Below, piece by piece: positions 5,589 to 13,642 of a DNA stretch of 34,394 bases. The notes beneath the pieces were generated by a model. That model did not search any database and had not been told where the DNA came from. It saw nothing but the letters and a program-made list of their open reading frames with translations. Source of the stretch: Oscillospiraceae bacterium (GTDB lineage Bacteria; Bacillota; Clostridia; Oscillospirales; Ruminococcaceae); NCBI GenBank assembly GCA_016288755.1, contig JAEELE010000018.1, forward strand, positions 1 to 34,394, in the 5' to 3' direction. The stretch's first letter is position 1. Every line of letters starts with the position of its first letter. The translations under genes were made by a program, and so were the position numbers.

Positions 5589-8500
5589 TCATTTCACGGT
5601 GAGCGTTGCCTCGCCGGAGGTGGTGGGAACGCCGTTGGCATCGGTGATGATGCAGCGGTACTTCCAGCCGTTGTAGTTCGTTCTGCCGTAGATCGTCAGC
5701 TCTGCGGTCGTCGCGCCGGTCGAGCCGGAATCCTTCCAGCCGGAGCCGGAGTTGTACTGCCACTGATAGGTCAGACCCACACCGGTCGCCGCGACCGTGA
5801 ACTTCGCGTTCGTGTTTGCCGTGACGGTCGTATTGGCGGGCTGCGTCGTGATCTTGGTCTTGATCTTCAGCGTTGCCTCAGAGGAGGGCGTCTCGGGCGT
5901 GGTGTCGTCCTTGACAAGGCAGCGGTACTTCCAGTTGTTGTAGGTCGCCTTCGCGGTGATGCTGAGGGTCGCGGTCTTTGCGCCGGTGCCGTTGGAGTTG
6001 ACCCAGCCGTCGCCCTTGTTATACTGCCACTGATAGGTGACGTTCGTACCGGTTGCCTGCACCGTGAATTTCGCGGTCGCGCCGATGACAGCGCTGGTGT
6101 CGGCGGGCTGACCGGTGATCAGGGTCTTGACGGTGAGCGTCGCTGCGGAGGAGATGGTCTTGGTACCGTTTGCGTCGGTGATGACGCAGCGGTACTGATA
6201 GCCGTTGTAGCCTGCGCTGCTGTTGATGCTGAGGGTCTTGGTCGTCGCGCCGCTGGCGTTGGACTTCTTCCAGCCCTCGCCCTTGTTGTACTGCCACTGA
6301 TAGGTCAGACCTGCGCCTGTGGCGGTCACGGTGAACTTTGCGGCGGTGCCTGCATTGGCGGTGAGGCTCTCAGGCTGCTTGGTGATGACGGTCTTGACCT
6401 TGAGCGTGACCGGAGTCGTGACGGTCTCCTGCCCGCTGCGGTTGGTGATGATGCACTGATACTGCCAGCCGTTGTAGCCTGCGCTGATGTTGATGCTCAG
6501 GGTGTCGGTCTGGGCGCCGGTGCCGTTGGAATTGACCCAGCCGGCGCCCTTGTTGTACTGCCACTGATAGGTGAGGTTCTCGCCCTTTGCGGTGACGGTG
6601 AATTTCGCGGTCTTGCCGACCTGACCGGTGACGGACGCGGGCTGCACAATGATCTCGGGTGCTTCCTCGATCGGTGCGAAGCGGTAGCCGGTGCCGCCGT
6701 CTGCCTGTGCGTTTTCACAGAAGGTCTGTGCGGTGGAGCCGTAATAGCCGTGGATATAGCCCATGTAAACATAGCCGGAGGCATAACGGGAAGAGATCGT
6801 ACCCATGCCGCCTGCGAACGTCACATCCGGGTTGAGAATATAGAGATCGCGGAGCGCGTAGCAGCACTCGAATGCGTAGTAGCCGATGCGTGTGACAGAA
6901 GCCGGAAGCGTCACTGCCGTAAAGTTTTCGCAGTAAGCGAATGCATAAACTCCGATGCTCGTAACGGTGTCGGACAGCACGATGTGTTCAATTTCCTCAT
7001 TGTATGCATACCACGGAACGACCGTCCAGTCTTCAAAGTCATACATATCGCCCTCGCCGACGATGTACAGGGTCTTGTTGTTTTTGTTGTAGATCCAGTT
7101 GAGCGAATCGCCGCAGGTGTTGCCGTAGTACGGGGCAAACTCATAGCCGTAGCTGTCTGCATGATCCTCGGCGGTCGAATTGGGATAGCCGTGCAGCGTG
7201 CGTGTGATGCTGCCGAAGGTGTTCACGAAGACCGTGCTGGTATCGGCGAATTCGCAGTCCGGGTTCATCACATAGCAGTCTGTCAGCTTGGTTTCACTGA
7301 ATGCGTAAGCGCCGACGCTTGTCACGGTCTCGGGCAGCGTGATCTCGCTGAAGCCCTTGCAGTACCGGAATGCGCCTTCCGGAATTGCCGTCAGACCGGC
7401 GGGGATATTCGCAACATTCAGATCAAAATTGAAGGCGAACGCATATATGCCGAGCGTCGTCAGCTTCTGCGGCAGGACGACAGACGTCAGTGCATTGTTG
7501 GCAAACGCATAGTCACCGATGCGGGTGAGCGTGTTCGGAATCTGAGCGTAATACAGATTGAGGTTGTAGAACGCATAGTCGCCGATCTCGGTAATGGCAG
7601 GGTCGATCAACACCTTGTCAAACGTGCACTGGCTCTTGAGCGCCTTCCACGGCGCGGGATCGGAGTAGGTATAATCATACATCGCACCGGAGCCGGTGAT
7701 CGAGAGGGTTCTTGTCGCCTGATCGTAGCTCCAGCTGGCGTTGTTGCCGCAGCTGCCGGAGGTCGGCGTCTCGGCGATCTCCTCGAAGGTGCGGCCTGCG
7801 GTGCTCGCGTAGGTCTGCGCGGTCGAGTTCTTGTAGCCGACGATCTTGCCGGTGTAGTCATAGATGCCGTTGTATACGCGGTTATAGATAAACCGGTCTT
7901 CCTGGCCTTCGGTCACGAAGATCGTGCAGTCCTTGTTCAGCACAGTGAGCGATTCCATGCGGAGACAGTCGCTGAACGCCTGCGATCCGATTCTGCTCAC
8001 GCTCGCAGGAACAGTGACTGCAGTCAGCTTGTCGCAGTTAAAGAATGCATTTGACTCGATTGTCTGCAGACCCTCCTTGAGCGTGACCGCGGACAGCGAT
8101 TCGCAGTTTCTGAAGCAATACGAGCCGATTTTCTGCACGCCCTCAGGAATCGTGATCGAGGACAGTGATGTGCACTGATTGAAGGCATACTCACCGATTG
8201 TCAGCGAACTCCCATTGAGCGTGACCGAGGACAGCGATGCGCAGCTGTTGAAGCAGTTCGCGCCGATTACCAGCAGACCCGCATTGAGCGTGACTCTGGA
8301 CAGCGATGCGCAGTTGCTGAAGCAATACGAGCCGAGACCGCACAGATATTTGTTGGCTGTGAAAGCGGTCAGTCCGCTTTTATAGAACGCATAGTTCCCG
8401 ATCGACTCCAGAGCTTCAGGGAGCGAGATGCTTTTGAGTGCCGAGCAGGTGTAGAAGCAGTAATTGCCGATCGTTTTCAGATTGGCAGGAAAATTGATCG

Positions 8501-8936
8501 TCGCCAGCTTTTGGCAGTCATAAAACGAACGCTGGTCCAGCGTCTGCATTGTGGAGGGCAGCGTGACCGAGGTCAGATTCGTACAGTCCATGAAGGCGAA
8601 TTTTTCAAAGTACGAGCTATTGCTGGATTCATAGACGATGCGTGTAAAGCCTTCGCCGATCACCAGAGACTTGACATCCGTTTTTTTGATGCCGTAATAG
8701 GTTCCGTCGCCGTAATCCCAGTAGGGATCGAGCTCGCCGCTGCCGGTGACGGTCAGCTTACCGCTGCTGTCAAGGGTCCAGCTTGCATTGCTGCCCCATT
8801 TGCCCGAGCTGTTTGCCGCGCTTGCGGTGACCGGTGCGCTGAACAGCCCGCCGAACGCCTCGGACGCGGGCACGGCGGCGAGCGCCATCGCCGCTGAGAG
8901 CGCAAAGCTGAACAGGCGCTTTGTAGTTCGCTTCAT
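5589..8936 (-). CDS. Secreted BspA-like LRR_5 protein with four C-terminal Ig-like repeats
   Basis: A 1115-residue exported protein with a signal peptide (MKRTTKRLFSFALSAAMALA, likely cut near residue 41 at ASA). Three LRR_5/BspA-type blocks follow (~45-380, ~395-600, ~608-750). Each opens with a beta-strand cap of the type CGNNASWSYDQATRTLSITG and a 'VPWYAY' motif, then repeats of the ITSIGxYAFxxCxxLxxVTLP kind. Residues ~758-1115 are four ~88-residue Ig-like domains sharing AKFTVTAxGxxLTYQWQYNKG...GWxYRCIIT. No LPXTG motif, SLH domain, dockerin or C-terminal membrane segment is seen, so how it stays on the cell is unclear. BspA-like LRRs usually bind host or polysaccharide ligands; that is family knowledge. 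AGGAGG precedes the ATG by 6 nt. It is transcribed divergently from a related dockerin-bearing protein. Confidence 0.9.
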   Translation of the reverse strand: MKRTTKRLFSFALSAAMALAAVPASEAFGGLFSAPVTASAANSSGKWGSNASWTLDSSGKLTVTGSGELDPYWDYGDGTYYGIKKTDVKSLVIGEGFTRIVYESSNSSYFEKFAFMDCTNLTSVTLPSTMQTLDQRSFYDCQKLATINFPANLKTIGNYCFYTCSALKSISLPEALESIGNYAFYKSGLTAFTANKYLCGLGSYCFSNCASLSRVTLNAGLLVIGANCFNSCASLSSVTLNGSSLTIGEYAFNQCTSLSSITIPEGVQKIGSYCFRNCESLSAVTLKEGLQTIESNAFFNCDKLTAVTVPASVSRIGSQAFSDCLRMESLTVLNKDCTIFVTEGQEDRFIYNRVYNGIYDYTGKIVGYKNSTAQTYASTAGRTFEEIAETPTSGSCGNNASWSYDQATRTLSITGSGAMYDYTYSDPAPWKALKSQCTFDKVLIDPAITEIGDYAFYNLNLYYAQIPNTLTRIGDYAFANNALTSVVLPQKLTTLGIYAFAFNFDLNVANIPAGLTAIPEGAFRYCKGFSEITLPETVTSVGAYAFSETKLTDCYVMNPDCEFADTSTVFVNTFGSITRTLHGYPNSTAEDHADSYGYEFAPYYGNTCGDSLNWIYNKNNKTLYIVGEGDMYDFEDWTVVPWYAYNEEIEHIVLSDTVTSIGVYAFAYCENFTAVTLPASVTRIGYYAFECCYALRDLYILNPDVTFAGGMGTISSRYASGYVYMGYIHGYYGSTAQTFCENAQADGGTGYRFAPIEEAPEIIVQPASVTGQVGKTAKFTVTAKGENLTYQWQYNKGAGWVNSNGTGAQTDTLSINISAGYNGWQYQCIITNRSGQETVTTPVTLKVKTVITKQPESLTANAGTAAKFTVTATGAGLTYQWQYNKGEGWKKSNASGATTKTLSINSSAGYNGYQYRCVITDANGTKTISSAATLTVKTLITGQPADTSAVIGATAKFTVQATGTNVTYQWQYNKGDGWVNSNGTGAKTATLSITAKATYNNWKYRCLVKDDTTPETPSSEATLKIKTKITTQPANTTVTANTNAKFTVAATGVGLTYQWQYNSGSGWKDSGSTGATTAELTIYGRTNYNGWKYRCIITDANGVPTTSGEATLTVK
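5592..6650 (-). repeat. Four tandem Ig-domain coding repeats of about 264 bp
   Basis: Four successive ~88-codon units encode the Ig-like domains of the LRR protein. They share near-identical DNA around the segment for LTYQWQYNKG and GWKYRC. Conservation is high enough for recombination to change copy number. Confidence 0.8.
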
Positions 8937-9014
8937 AAAATACCTCCTGATTCTGTTGGTCTGATGTGTTCCTCCGCCCTGCGGCGGATGCCGGGAGCCT
9001 GTTCCGGCAGTTTT

Positions 9015-9043
9015 ATTATAACATATCGGGCAGCAGAAGACAA
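9015..9043 (-). promoter_or_regulatory. Sigma-A promoter of the Ig-repeat LRR gene
   Basis: On the minus strand TTGTCT (9043-9038), a 17-bp spacer and a perfect TATAAT (9020-9015). This predicts a start near 9008 and a 5' leader of about 70 nt. Confidence 0.8.
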
Positions 9044-9278
9044 TCCAAAAATCACCAAAAATTGCGCAATGCCATCATGAAAATTGCAAACAAATCACTT
9101 TCCTTTTGTGTATTGTCAACAGAAGCGGCGGCACAGCCCGGAATGATCCGCACAAAAACAGACAGCGGCAGACCGCGCTGCCGATGCTGTAAGCTGTTAC
9201 GATGCTTCGTGTTTCAGGTCGGGGGAGCAGCTGTCCGCTCTGACGGTTGAACGGTCGGCGGCTTTTTGCGCTCCCCCA
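9044..9278. other. Intergenic region between the divergent LRR genes
   Basis: No credible gene is seen. The only clear structure besides the two promoters is the inverted repeat GGGGGAGC (9221-9228) / GCTCCCCC (9270-9277). Its right arm ends one base before the -35 box of the plus-strand gene. Confidence 0.5.
9221..9277. promoter_or_regulatory. Inverted repeat abutting the dockerin-LRR promoter
   Basis: Perfect 8-bp arms, GGGGGAGC and GCTCCCCC, are 41 bp apart; the second arm ends immediately before the TTGCGT -35 box at 9279. It could be a paired operator for a dimeric regulator or the end of an upstream transcript. No regulator is identified. Confidence 0.3.
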
Positions 9279-9307
9279 TTGCGTTTTCGGCAGTAATGTG
9301 TTATAAT
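9279..9307 (+). promoter_or_regulatory. Sigma-A promoter of the dockerin-LRR gene
   Basis: TTGCGT (9279-9284), a 17-bp spacer and perfect TATAAT (9302-9307). Predicted transcription start near 9313, about 46 nt before the TTG start codon. Confidence 0.8.
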
Positions 9308-9358
9308 AGGCAGAGAAACGGCTCCCGCAAAATACTGCAAAAAACGGAGGAATCCAAA

Positions 9359-10960
9359 TTGAACACGAAACACAATCGAATCAGGCTGTTTTCCGCGGCG
9401 GCGGCATCTGCGCTGACCGCCTGCACGCTGCTCGCAGCGCCCGCTCCGACTGCGCTGGCTGCCATGCGCCCCGCCGGATGCGGCAATTCGCTCACATGGG
9501 TCTTTGATCGGGACACCGGCGTGCTCACGCTCTCGGGCTCCGGCAATATGTACGACTGGAGCGACTGGAAGGAAGTCCCGTGGTATCCCTATGCAGACGC
9601 GATCACAGAGATCGTGCTGCCGGAGCACCTGACCGCGATCGGCGAGAATGCCTTCCGCGGCACTGCCGTCACGGAGGTCACCGTGCCCGAAAGCGTCAGC
9701 CGCATCGGGGCTTATGCCTTCGGCTACTGCGGCGATCTCAAACGCTTCACAGTGCTCTGCCCGGAATGCACGCTGGACGCATCGCTCAGCATTTTCAACG
9801 CGGCGCTGGCGGACGGCACAACAGAAATCTTTGTGCAGAACAAGCTCTGCGGGTGGTCGGGCTCGACGCTGCAGGATGCGGCGTCCGGGTTTCAGGCGTC
9901 GTTCACGTCGTTCAGGGTCACGCTGACCGACGGCAGCGGCTTACAGCAGACCGCCGCGCTCCGTTCGCCCGAATACACCGCCCCGGAGTGCACCTTTGAC
10001 GCGCCGGAGGGCAAGGTCTTTGCGGGCTGGACGGCAGACAGCGGATCGGGGCTCTTTCAGCCGGGCGAGACCGTCCGGGCGGGCGGCGACCTCACGCTGA
10101 CGGCTGTCTTTGTCGATGAAGCACACAGCGGCACATGCGGCGAATCGCTGAATTGGGTCTTTGACGGCGAAGAAACGCTCTACATCACCGGTTCCGGCGA
10201 TATGGAGGACTGGGAGGAGCCCGCGCTCGTTCCGTGGTATGCGTTCCGCAAGAGCATCCGCAGCATCGTGCTCCCCGAACTGATCACGAAGATCGGCGCA
10301 TGTGCCTTCTACGGCACGGAGATCAAATCGGTCACCGTGCCCGAGAGCGTTGCGGAGATCGGGCAGAAGGCGTTCGGCTATTGCTTCAGCCTCACGGAGA
10401 TCACAGTGCTGAACCCGCAGTGCAGCATGGATGAGACGATGACCTTCTACAACGGCTTCAACAAGGATGACGTCCCGGCGCTCAATGTGCAGGACAGAAT
10501 TTACTGCTACTACAACTCGACGCTGTATCACGCCGTGCAGAAGATGAACGCCGCATCGCAGCGCCGGATCATTTCCGTCACGCTCCTCGCGGACGGCGCA
10601 TCCGGCGAAATGAGCTGGGATATGCCGCATTCTGCGCAGTACACGCTGCCGCAGTACGGCTTCACGGCACCCGAGGGGAAGACCTTTGCGGGCTGGGAGA
10701 TCGGCGGACAGATCAAACAGCCGGGCGATACCGTGCGCGTCACCGAATCGGTCACTGCCGCGCCGGTCTGGCAGATTCTCGCGGGCGATATCAACGCCGA
10801 CGGCGAGTGCACGGTCGCCGATGCGGTCATGCTGACGCAGTATATCAGTGAGTCGGCGCTCTCCGGCACCGCGCTGACCGATGCCTGCGACGTCAACCGC
10901 GATTCTGCGGTCGACCTGCTCGATGTGCAGTCGCTGCTGGATGCGCTGGCAAAGCAGTGA
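9359..10960 (+). CDS. Secreted LRR_5 protein with InlB-type repeats and a C-terminal type I dockerin
   Basis: A 533-residue protein from TTG 9359, chosen because CGGAGG lies 7 nt upstream and the product then starts with a signal peptide (LNTKHNRIRLFSAAAASALT...ALA). The open frame extends further but begins upstream of the promoter's -10 box. It holds two copies of a unit made of a beta cap (CGNSLTWVFD), short LRR_5 repeats (LTAIGENAFRGTAVTEVTVP) and an InlB B-repeat-like segment (FDAPEGKVFAGW). A type I dockerin fills ~475-533, with calcium loops DINADGECTVAD and DVNRDSAVDLLD. Dockerins plug proteins into cohesins of scaffoldins, so this is a non-catalytic, probably adhesive or scaffold-bound component. 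No cohesin gene is in the window. Confidence 0.88.
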   Translation: MNTKHNRIRLFSAAAASALTACTLLAAPAPTALAAMRPAGCGNSLTWVFDRDTGVLTLSGSGNMYDWSDWKEVPWYPYADAITEIVLPEHLTAIGENAFRGTAVTEVTVPESVSRIGAYAFGYCGDLKRFTVLCPECTLDASLSIFNAALADGTTEIFVQNKLCGWSGSTLQDAASGFQASFTSFRVTLTDGSGLQQTAALRSPEYTAPECTFDAPEGKVFAGWTADSGSGLFQPGETVRAGGDLTLTAVFVDEAHSGTCGESLNWVFDGEETLYITGSGDMEDWEEPALVPWYAFRKSIRSIVLPELITKIGACAFYGTEIKSVTVPESVAEIGQKAFGYCFSLTEITVLNPQCSMDETMTFYNGFNKDDVPALNVQDRIYCYYNSTLYHAVQKMNAASQRRIISVTLLADGASGEMSWDMPHSAQYTLPQYGFTAPEGKTFAGWEIGGQIKQPGDTVRVTESVTAAPVWQILAGDINADGECTVADAVMLTQYISESALSGTALTDACDVNRDSAVDLLDVQSLLDALAKQ

Positions 10961-11088
10961 TGCACAATTTCCGCCGCGCCTGCATATACTGGAAGCAGCC
11001 GCGGGCAGACGCATATCCGCGATTCTTTCATACAGACTGATCAGGCGGTGACAATCGTCACAAAGCCGGGCTTTCGGGCAGCAGAGCG
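10961..11088 (+). promoter_or_regulatory. Possible structured leader upstream of the cation-efflux gene
   Basis: Between the dockerin gene stop and the terminator there are several short helices: CGCGG...CCGCG near 10994, GTGAC/GTCAC with an AATC loop near 11047, and GCAG/CTGC near 11080. The motif GGGCAG occurs twice. No clear promoter separates the terminator at 11089 from the CDF gene 54 nt later. The arrangement resembles an attenuator, but it may just be the 3' UTR of the preceding gene. Confidence 0.25.
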
Positions 11089-11131
11089 ATCTGCGGGACA
11101 GCATCAAAAACGCCGTCCCGCAGATTTTTTA
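11089..11131 (+). terminator. Strong intrinsic terminator before the CDF gene
   Basis: ATCTGCGGGAC (11089-11099) and GTCCCGCAGAT (11115-11125) form an 11-bp stem with a 15-nt loop followed by a T-run. It ends either the dockerin-LRR transcript 130 nt downstream of its stop or a leader of the following efflux gene. Confidence 0.85.
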
Positions 11132-11184
11132 TACCGCTGCATGAAAGAACCGAACCGCCGAAATCCGGACAGGAAGGTGATACC

Positions 11185-12117
11185 ATGCACACCGAACACA
11201 AAACCAACGAGGATATCTTCCTCAGAACTGCGATGCGGGTCTCCGCGGTCAGCATTGCGGTCAATGCGCTGCTGTCGCTGCTCAAGCTGGCAGCGGGCAT
11301 CTTTGCAAGATCCGGCGCGATGATCTCGGACGCGGTGCATTCCGCCTCCGATGTGTTCAGCACGGTCGTTGTCATGATCGGTGTCACGCTCTCCGGCAGA
11401 AAGCCCGACAAGGAGCATCCCTACGGGCACGAGCGCCTCGAATGCGTCGCGTCGGTGCTGCTCGCGGTCGTGCTCGCGGCGACCGGCATCGGCATCGGCT
11501 GGAAGGGCATCCGCACGATCATGCACGCGGAGGAACAGCCGCTGACCGTGCCGGGTCTGCCTGCGCTGATCGCCGCGGTCGTGTCGGTCGCGGTCAAGGA
11601 GCTGATGTTCCGCTATACGGCTGCGGCGTCGCGGCGCATCAATTCGGGCGCGCTGATGGCGGACGCATGGCATCACCGCTCCGACGCGCTCTCGTCGGTC
11701 GGCTCGTTCGCGGGCATTCTCGGGGCAAGGCTCGGTGCACCCGTGCTCGACCCGGTCGCAAGCGTCATCATCTGTGTGTTTATCGAAAAGGCTGCCATTG
11801 AGATTTTCCGCGATGCCGTCGACAAAATGATCGACAAGGCATGCCCGGATGAGCTGGTCGACAATATGCGCGCGGCGATCCTCAGCGTGCCGGGCGTCAC
11901 CGGCATCGACGAAATGCGCACGCGGCTCTTCGGCGCGAAGGTCTACGTCGACGTGGAGATTCGCATGGACGCCGAAAAAACACTGATCGAGGCGCACAAT
12001 ACCGCGGAATGCGTGCACGATACGATCGAGCGCGATTTCCCGAATGTCAAGCACTGCATGGTGCATGTCAATCCCGACTGCGGTGGGGAAAAGGCGCAGT
12101 TAGAAGTTAGAAGTTAG
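11185..12117 (+). CDS. Cation diffusion facilitator (heavy-metal efflux) protein
   Basis: A 310-residue integral membrane protein of the CDF family, exporting divalent metal ions in exchange for protons. About six membrane segments are visible. The transport-site motifs are SDAVHSASD in TM2 (H52, D56) and DAWHHRSDALSS in TM5 (H163, D167), an HD-HD arrangement typical of zinc/cadmium-type members, plus the conserved HPYGHERLE after TM2. The C-terminal cytoplasmic ferredoxin-like domain (~215-303) contains VPGVTGIDEMRTRLFG and KHCMVHVNPD. AGGAAGGTG precedes the ATG. The last codons and stop lie inside a 7-bp repeat array, so the QLEVRS tail was created by that array. Exact metal specificity cannot be fixed from sequence. 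Confidence 0.92.
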   Translation: MHTEHKTNEDIFLRTAMRVSAVSIAVNALLSLLKLAAGIFARSGAMISDAVHSASDVFSTVVVMIGVTLSGRKPDKEHPYGHERLECVASVLLAVVLAATGIGIGWKGIRTIMHAEEQPLTVPGLPALIAAVVSVAVKELMFRYTAAASRRINSGALMADAWHHRSDALSSVGSFAGILGARLGAPVLDPVASVIICVFIEKAAIEIFRDAVDKMIDKACPDELVDNMRAAILSVPGVTGIDEMRTRLFGAKVYVDVEIRMDAEKTLIEAHNTAECVHDTIERDFPNVKHCMVHVNPDCGGEKAQLEVRS

Positions 12118-12153
12118 AAGTGAGGAGTCAGGAGTGAGAAGTTAGAAGTCAGA
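12098..12153. repeat. Period-7 repeat array, 8 units of AGTNAGR
   Basis: Eight consecutive heptamers run AGTTAGA x3, AGTGAGG, AGTCAGG, AGTGAGA, AGTTAGA, AGTCAGA. The CDF stop codon (12115-12117) lies in the third unit. The same heptamer family recurs at 13552-13597 and, on the opposite strand, at 13643-13712. Confidence 0.85.
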
Positions 12154-12187
12154 GAGGAGTGTCTTGCGCGAACAGAGTATAAAGGAA

Positions 12188-12216
12188 TTGACATATCCGC
12201 GGATTTATGGTACAAT
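12188..12216 (+). promoter_or_regulatory. Sigma-A promoter of the DUF4129 gene
   Basis: Perfect TTGACA (12188-12193), a 17-bp spacer and TACAAT (12211-12216). It lies right after the heptamer array and about 32 nt before the TTG start codon. Confidence 0.85.
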
Positions 12217-12248
12217 ATAGACAATTCTGATGAAAGGCGGTGAACATC

Positions 12249-13550
12249 TTGTCCCAGATCAAACAACTGACAGCCCTTGCGCTGCTTTGCCGGGCACTGG
12301 CGTGGTTTCCGCTGTGGATGCCCGTGCTGGCGGTCTCGCAGCCGGAGCCGACGCTCCTTGCGGCAAGCGGGATTCTGCTGGCGGGCGGGCTGCTCTGTCA
12401 GCTCTGGCACCGCTTCCTCGCAGAGAAGATCTACTCGGATTCCGGGCGGGTGTTCCGGCTCAATCTGCTCGGGCTTCTGCTCCTGACCGGCGGCTGCGGC
12501 GTGCTGGTCCGCCTGCTGACACAGCAGACGTTTGCATCGGTGCTGCTCGCCTGTGTCACGCTCCCGGCGCTCTCGCACGGCGCAGACCGCGACCCCGGGC
12601 GGCTCTGGACCGATGCGCACTTTATCGCGCACCTGACCGGCGCAGTCGTCGGCGGGGCGCTGCTCAGTGTGGCCGATCTGCATGTCTCCGCGGCACTGCT
12701 GCCCGTTGTGATGCTCTGCGCCTGCGGATTTCTGCTGCTGCGCAATCAGACCATGCTGATCCGGCTGATCAGCCGCCGCAGCACGGGTCAGACCGATGTC
12801 CCCGCCGATATCCGGCGCAGCAACCTGATGCTCGTGCTCGGGTGTATTCTGCTCTGTGCGGCGGTGCTGCTGCTGCGCGGACCCGTGACCGCTCTCCTCG
12901 GGATGCTCGGGGACGCACTGAAAACGCTGATCCGGCTGATCTTTCTCGGGCTGAGCCGCCTGACCGCATGGCTCGGCGGCAGCACGCCGGAGGAGCCGAC
13001 CGAGACCGAGGAGCCCGGCGGCGCGGCGCAGATTCTGCAGGATGACGGCTCGGCGCTGTGGTCGCTGCTGCTGATCCCGCTGATCCCGTTCGTCATTCAC
13101 ATCTGGAAGCAGTTCATCGGCGACTGGGTCTTCGATATCAGCGAATGGCTGCGCGATTTTCTCGCAAGGCTGCGCGGCGGACGTGCCGTCAGCGCGGCGG
13201 CACCGGGCGAGGCGTCGGAATTCACCGACACCGAGGCACTCGCAAGACCGCAGCAGAGCACCGACCGTTCCCAGAAAAAGCACTGGCTCCGCGATTACCG
13301 GAAATGGCGCAAAACACCTGATTCTGCTGAAAAATTCTATGAGGGCTATGCGCTGATGTGTCAGGCGCCCGCATGGGGTGATTCGCCGCCTGCACCGTCC
13401 GACACGGCACTGGAGATCGCCGGAAAGCGGGACGGAACGCTCGATGCAGTCACCGAGGCGCTGCACCGGAACCGCTACGCACAGCAGCCCCTGCCCGATT
13501 CCGCCGTGACCGAGATCGGCACAGTGCTCGAGGATATGGCAAGAAGCTGA
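12249..13550 (+). CDS. Multi-pass membrane protein with a C-terminal DUF4129-like domain
   Basis: A 433-residue protein from TTG 12249, preferred over GTG 12240 because AAAGGCGGTG, one base from the ideal Shine-Dalgarno, sits 6 nt upstream. About five to six hydrophobic segments occupy residues ~1-230 (such as LLGLLLLTGGCGVLVRLL and MLVLGCILLCAAVLLLRG). A further segment near ~275-295 (LWSLLLIPLIPFVIHIW) follows an acidic loop. The soluble C-terminus (~340-430, WLRDYRKWRKTPDSAEKFYE...ALHRNRYAQ) resembles DUF4129, usually found fused to or beside transglutaminase-like proteins and DUF58/MoxR operons. None of those partners is here. Function is unknown. Repeat arrays flank the gene on both sides. 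Confidence 0.7.
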   Translation: MSQIKQLTALALLCRALAWFPLWMPVLAVSQPEPTLLAASGILLAGGLLCQLWHRFLAEKIYSDSGRVFRLNLLGLLLLTGGCGVLVRLLTQQTFASVLLACVTLPALSHGADRDPGRLWTDAHFIAHLTGAVVGGALLSVADLHVSAALLPVVMLCACGFLLLRNQTMLIRLISRRSTGQTDVPADIRRSNLMLVLGCILLCAAVLLLRGPVTALLGMLGDALKTLIRLIFLGLSRLTAWLGGSTPEEPTETEEPGGAAQILQDDGSALWSLLLIPLIPFVIHIWKQFIGDWVFDISEWLRDFLARLRGGRAVSAAAPGEASEFTDTEALARPQQSTDRSQKKHWLRDYRKWRKTPDSAEKFYEGYALMCQAPAWGDSPPAPSDTALEIAGKRDGTLDAVTEALHRNRYAQQPLPDSAVTEIGTVLEDMARS

Positions 13551-13551
13551 A

Positions 13552-13597
13552 AGTCAGGTCGGAGTTAGGAGTTCGCAGTGAGGAGTGAGGAGTGAGG
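13552..13597. repeat. Period-7 repeat array, plus-strand orientation
   Basis: AGTCAGG, a 4-nt interruption, then AGTTAGG, AGTTCGC and three AGTGAGG units. It begins 2 nt after the DUF4129 stop codon and belongs to the same AGTNAGR family as the array at 12098-12153. Confidence 0.85.
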
Positions 13598-13642
13598 AGC
13601 TGTTCCTTGCCCCTCACCGGCAGAAGAAAAGGCGGCGGAACA

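Noticed and set aside
5592-6650. CRISPR-like regular repeats
   Set aside because: The repeats are ~264-bp coding units for Ig-like domains, not short repeats with unique spacers.
5472-8054. A very long plus-strand open frame opposite the Ig/LRR gene
   Set aside because: Its product is a low-complexity mixture of R, D, G and V repeats mirroring the minus-strand repeats; the minus frame has a signal peptide, ribosome site, promoter and terminator.
12114-13466. A 450-codon minus-strand open frame opposite the DUF4129 gene
   Set aside because: Gln/Arg/His-rich shadow composition, no ribosome site, and it ends in the repeat arrays; the plus frame has hydrophobic helices and a perfect -35 box.
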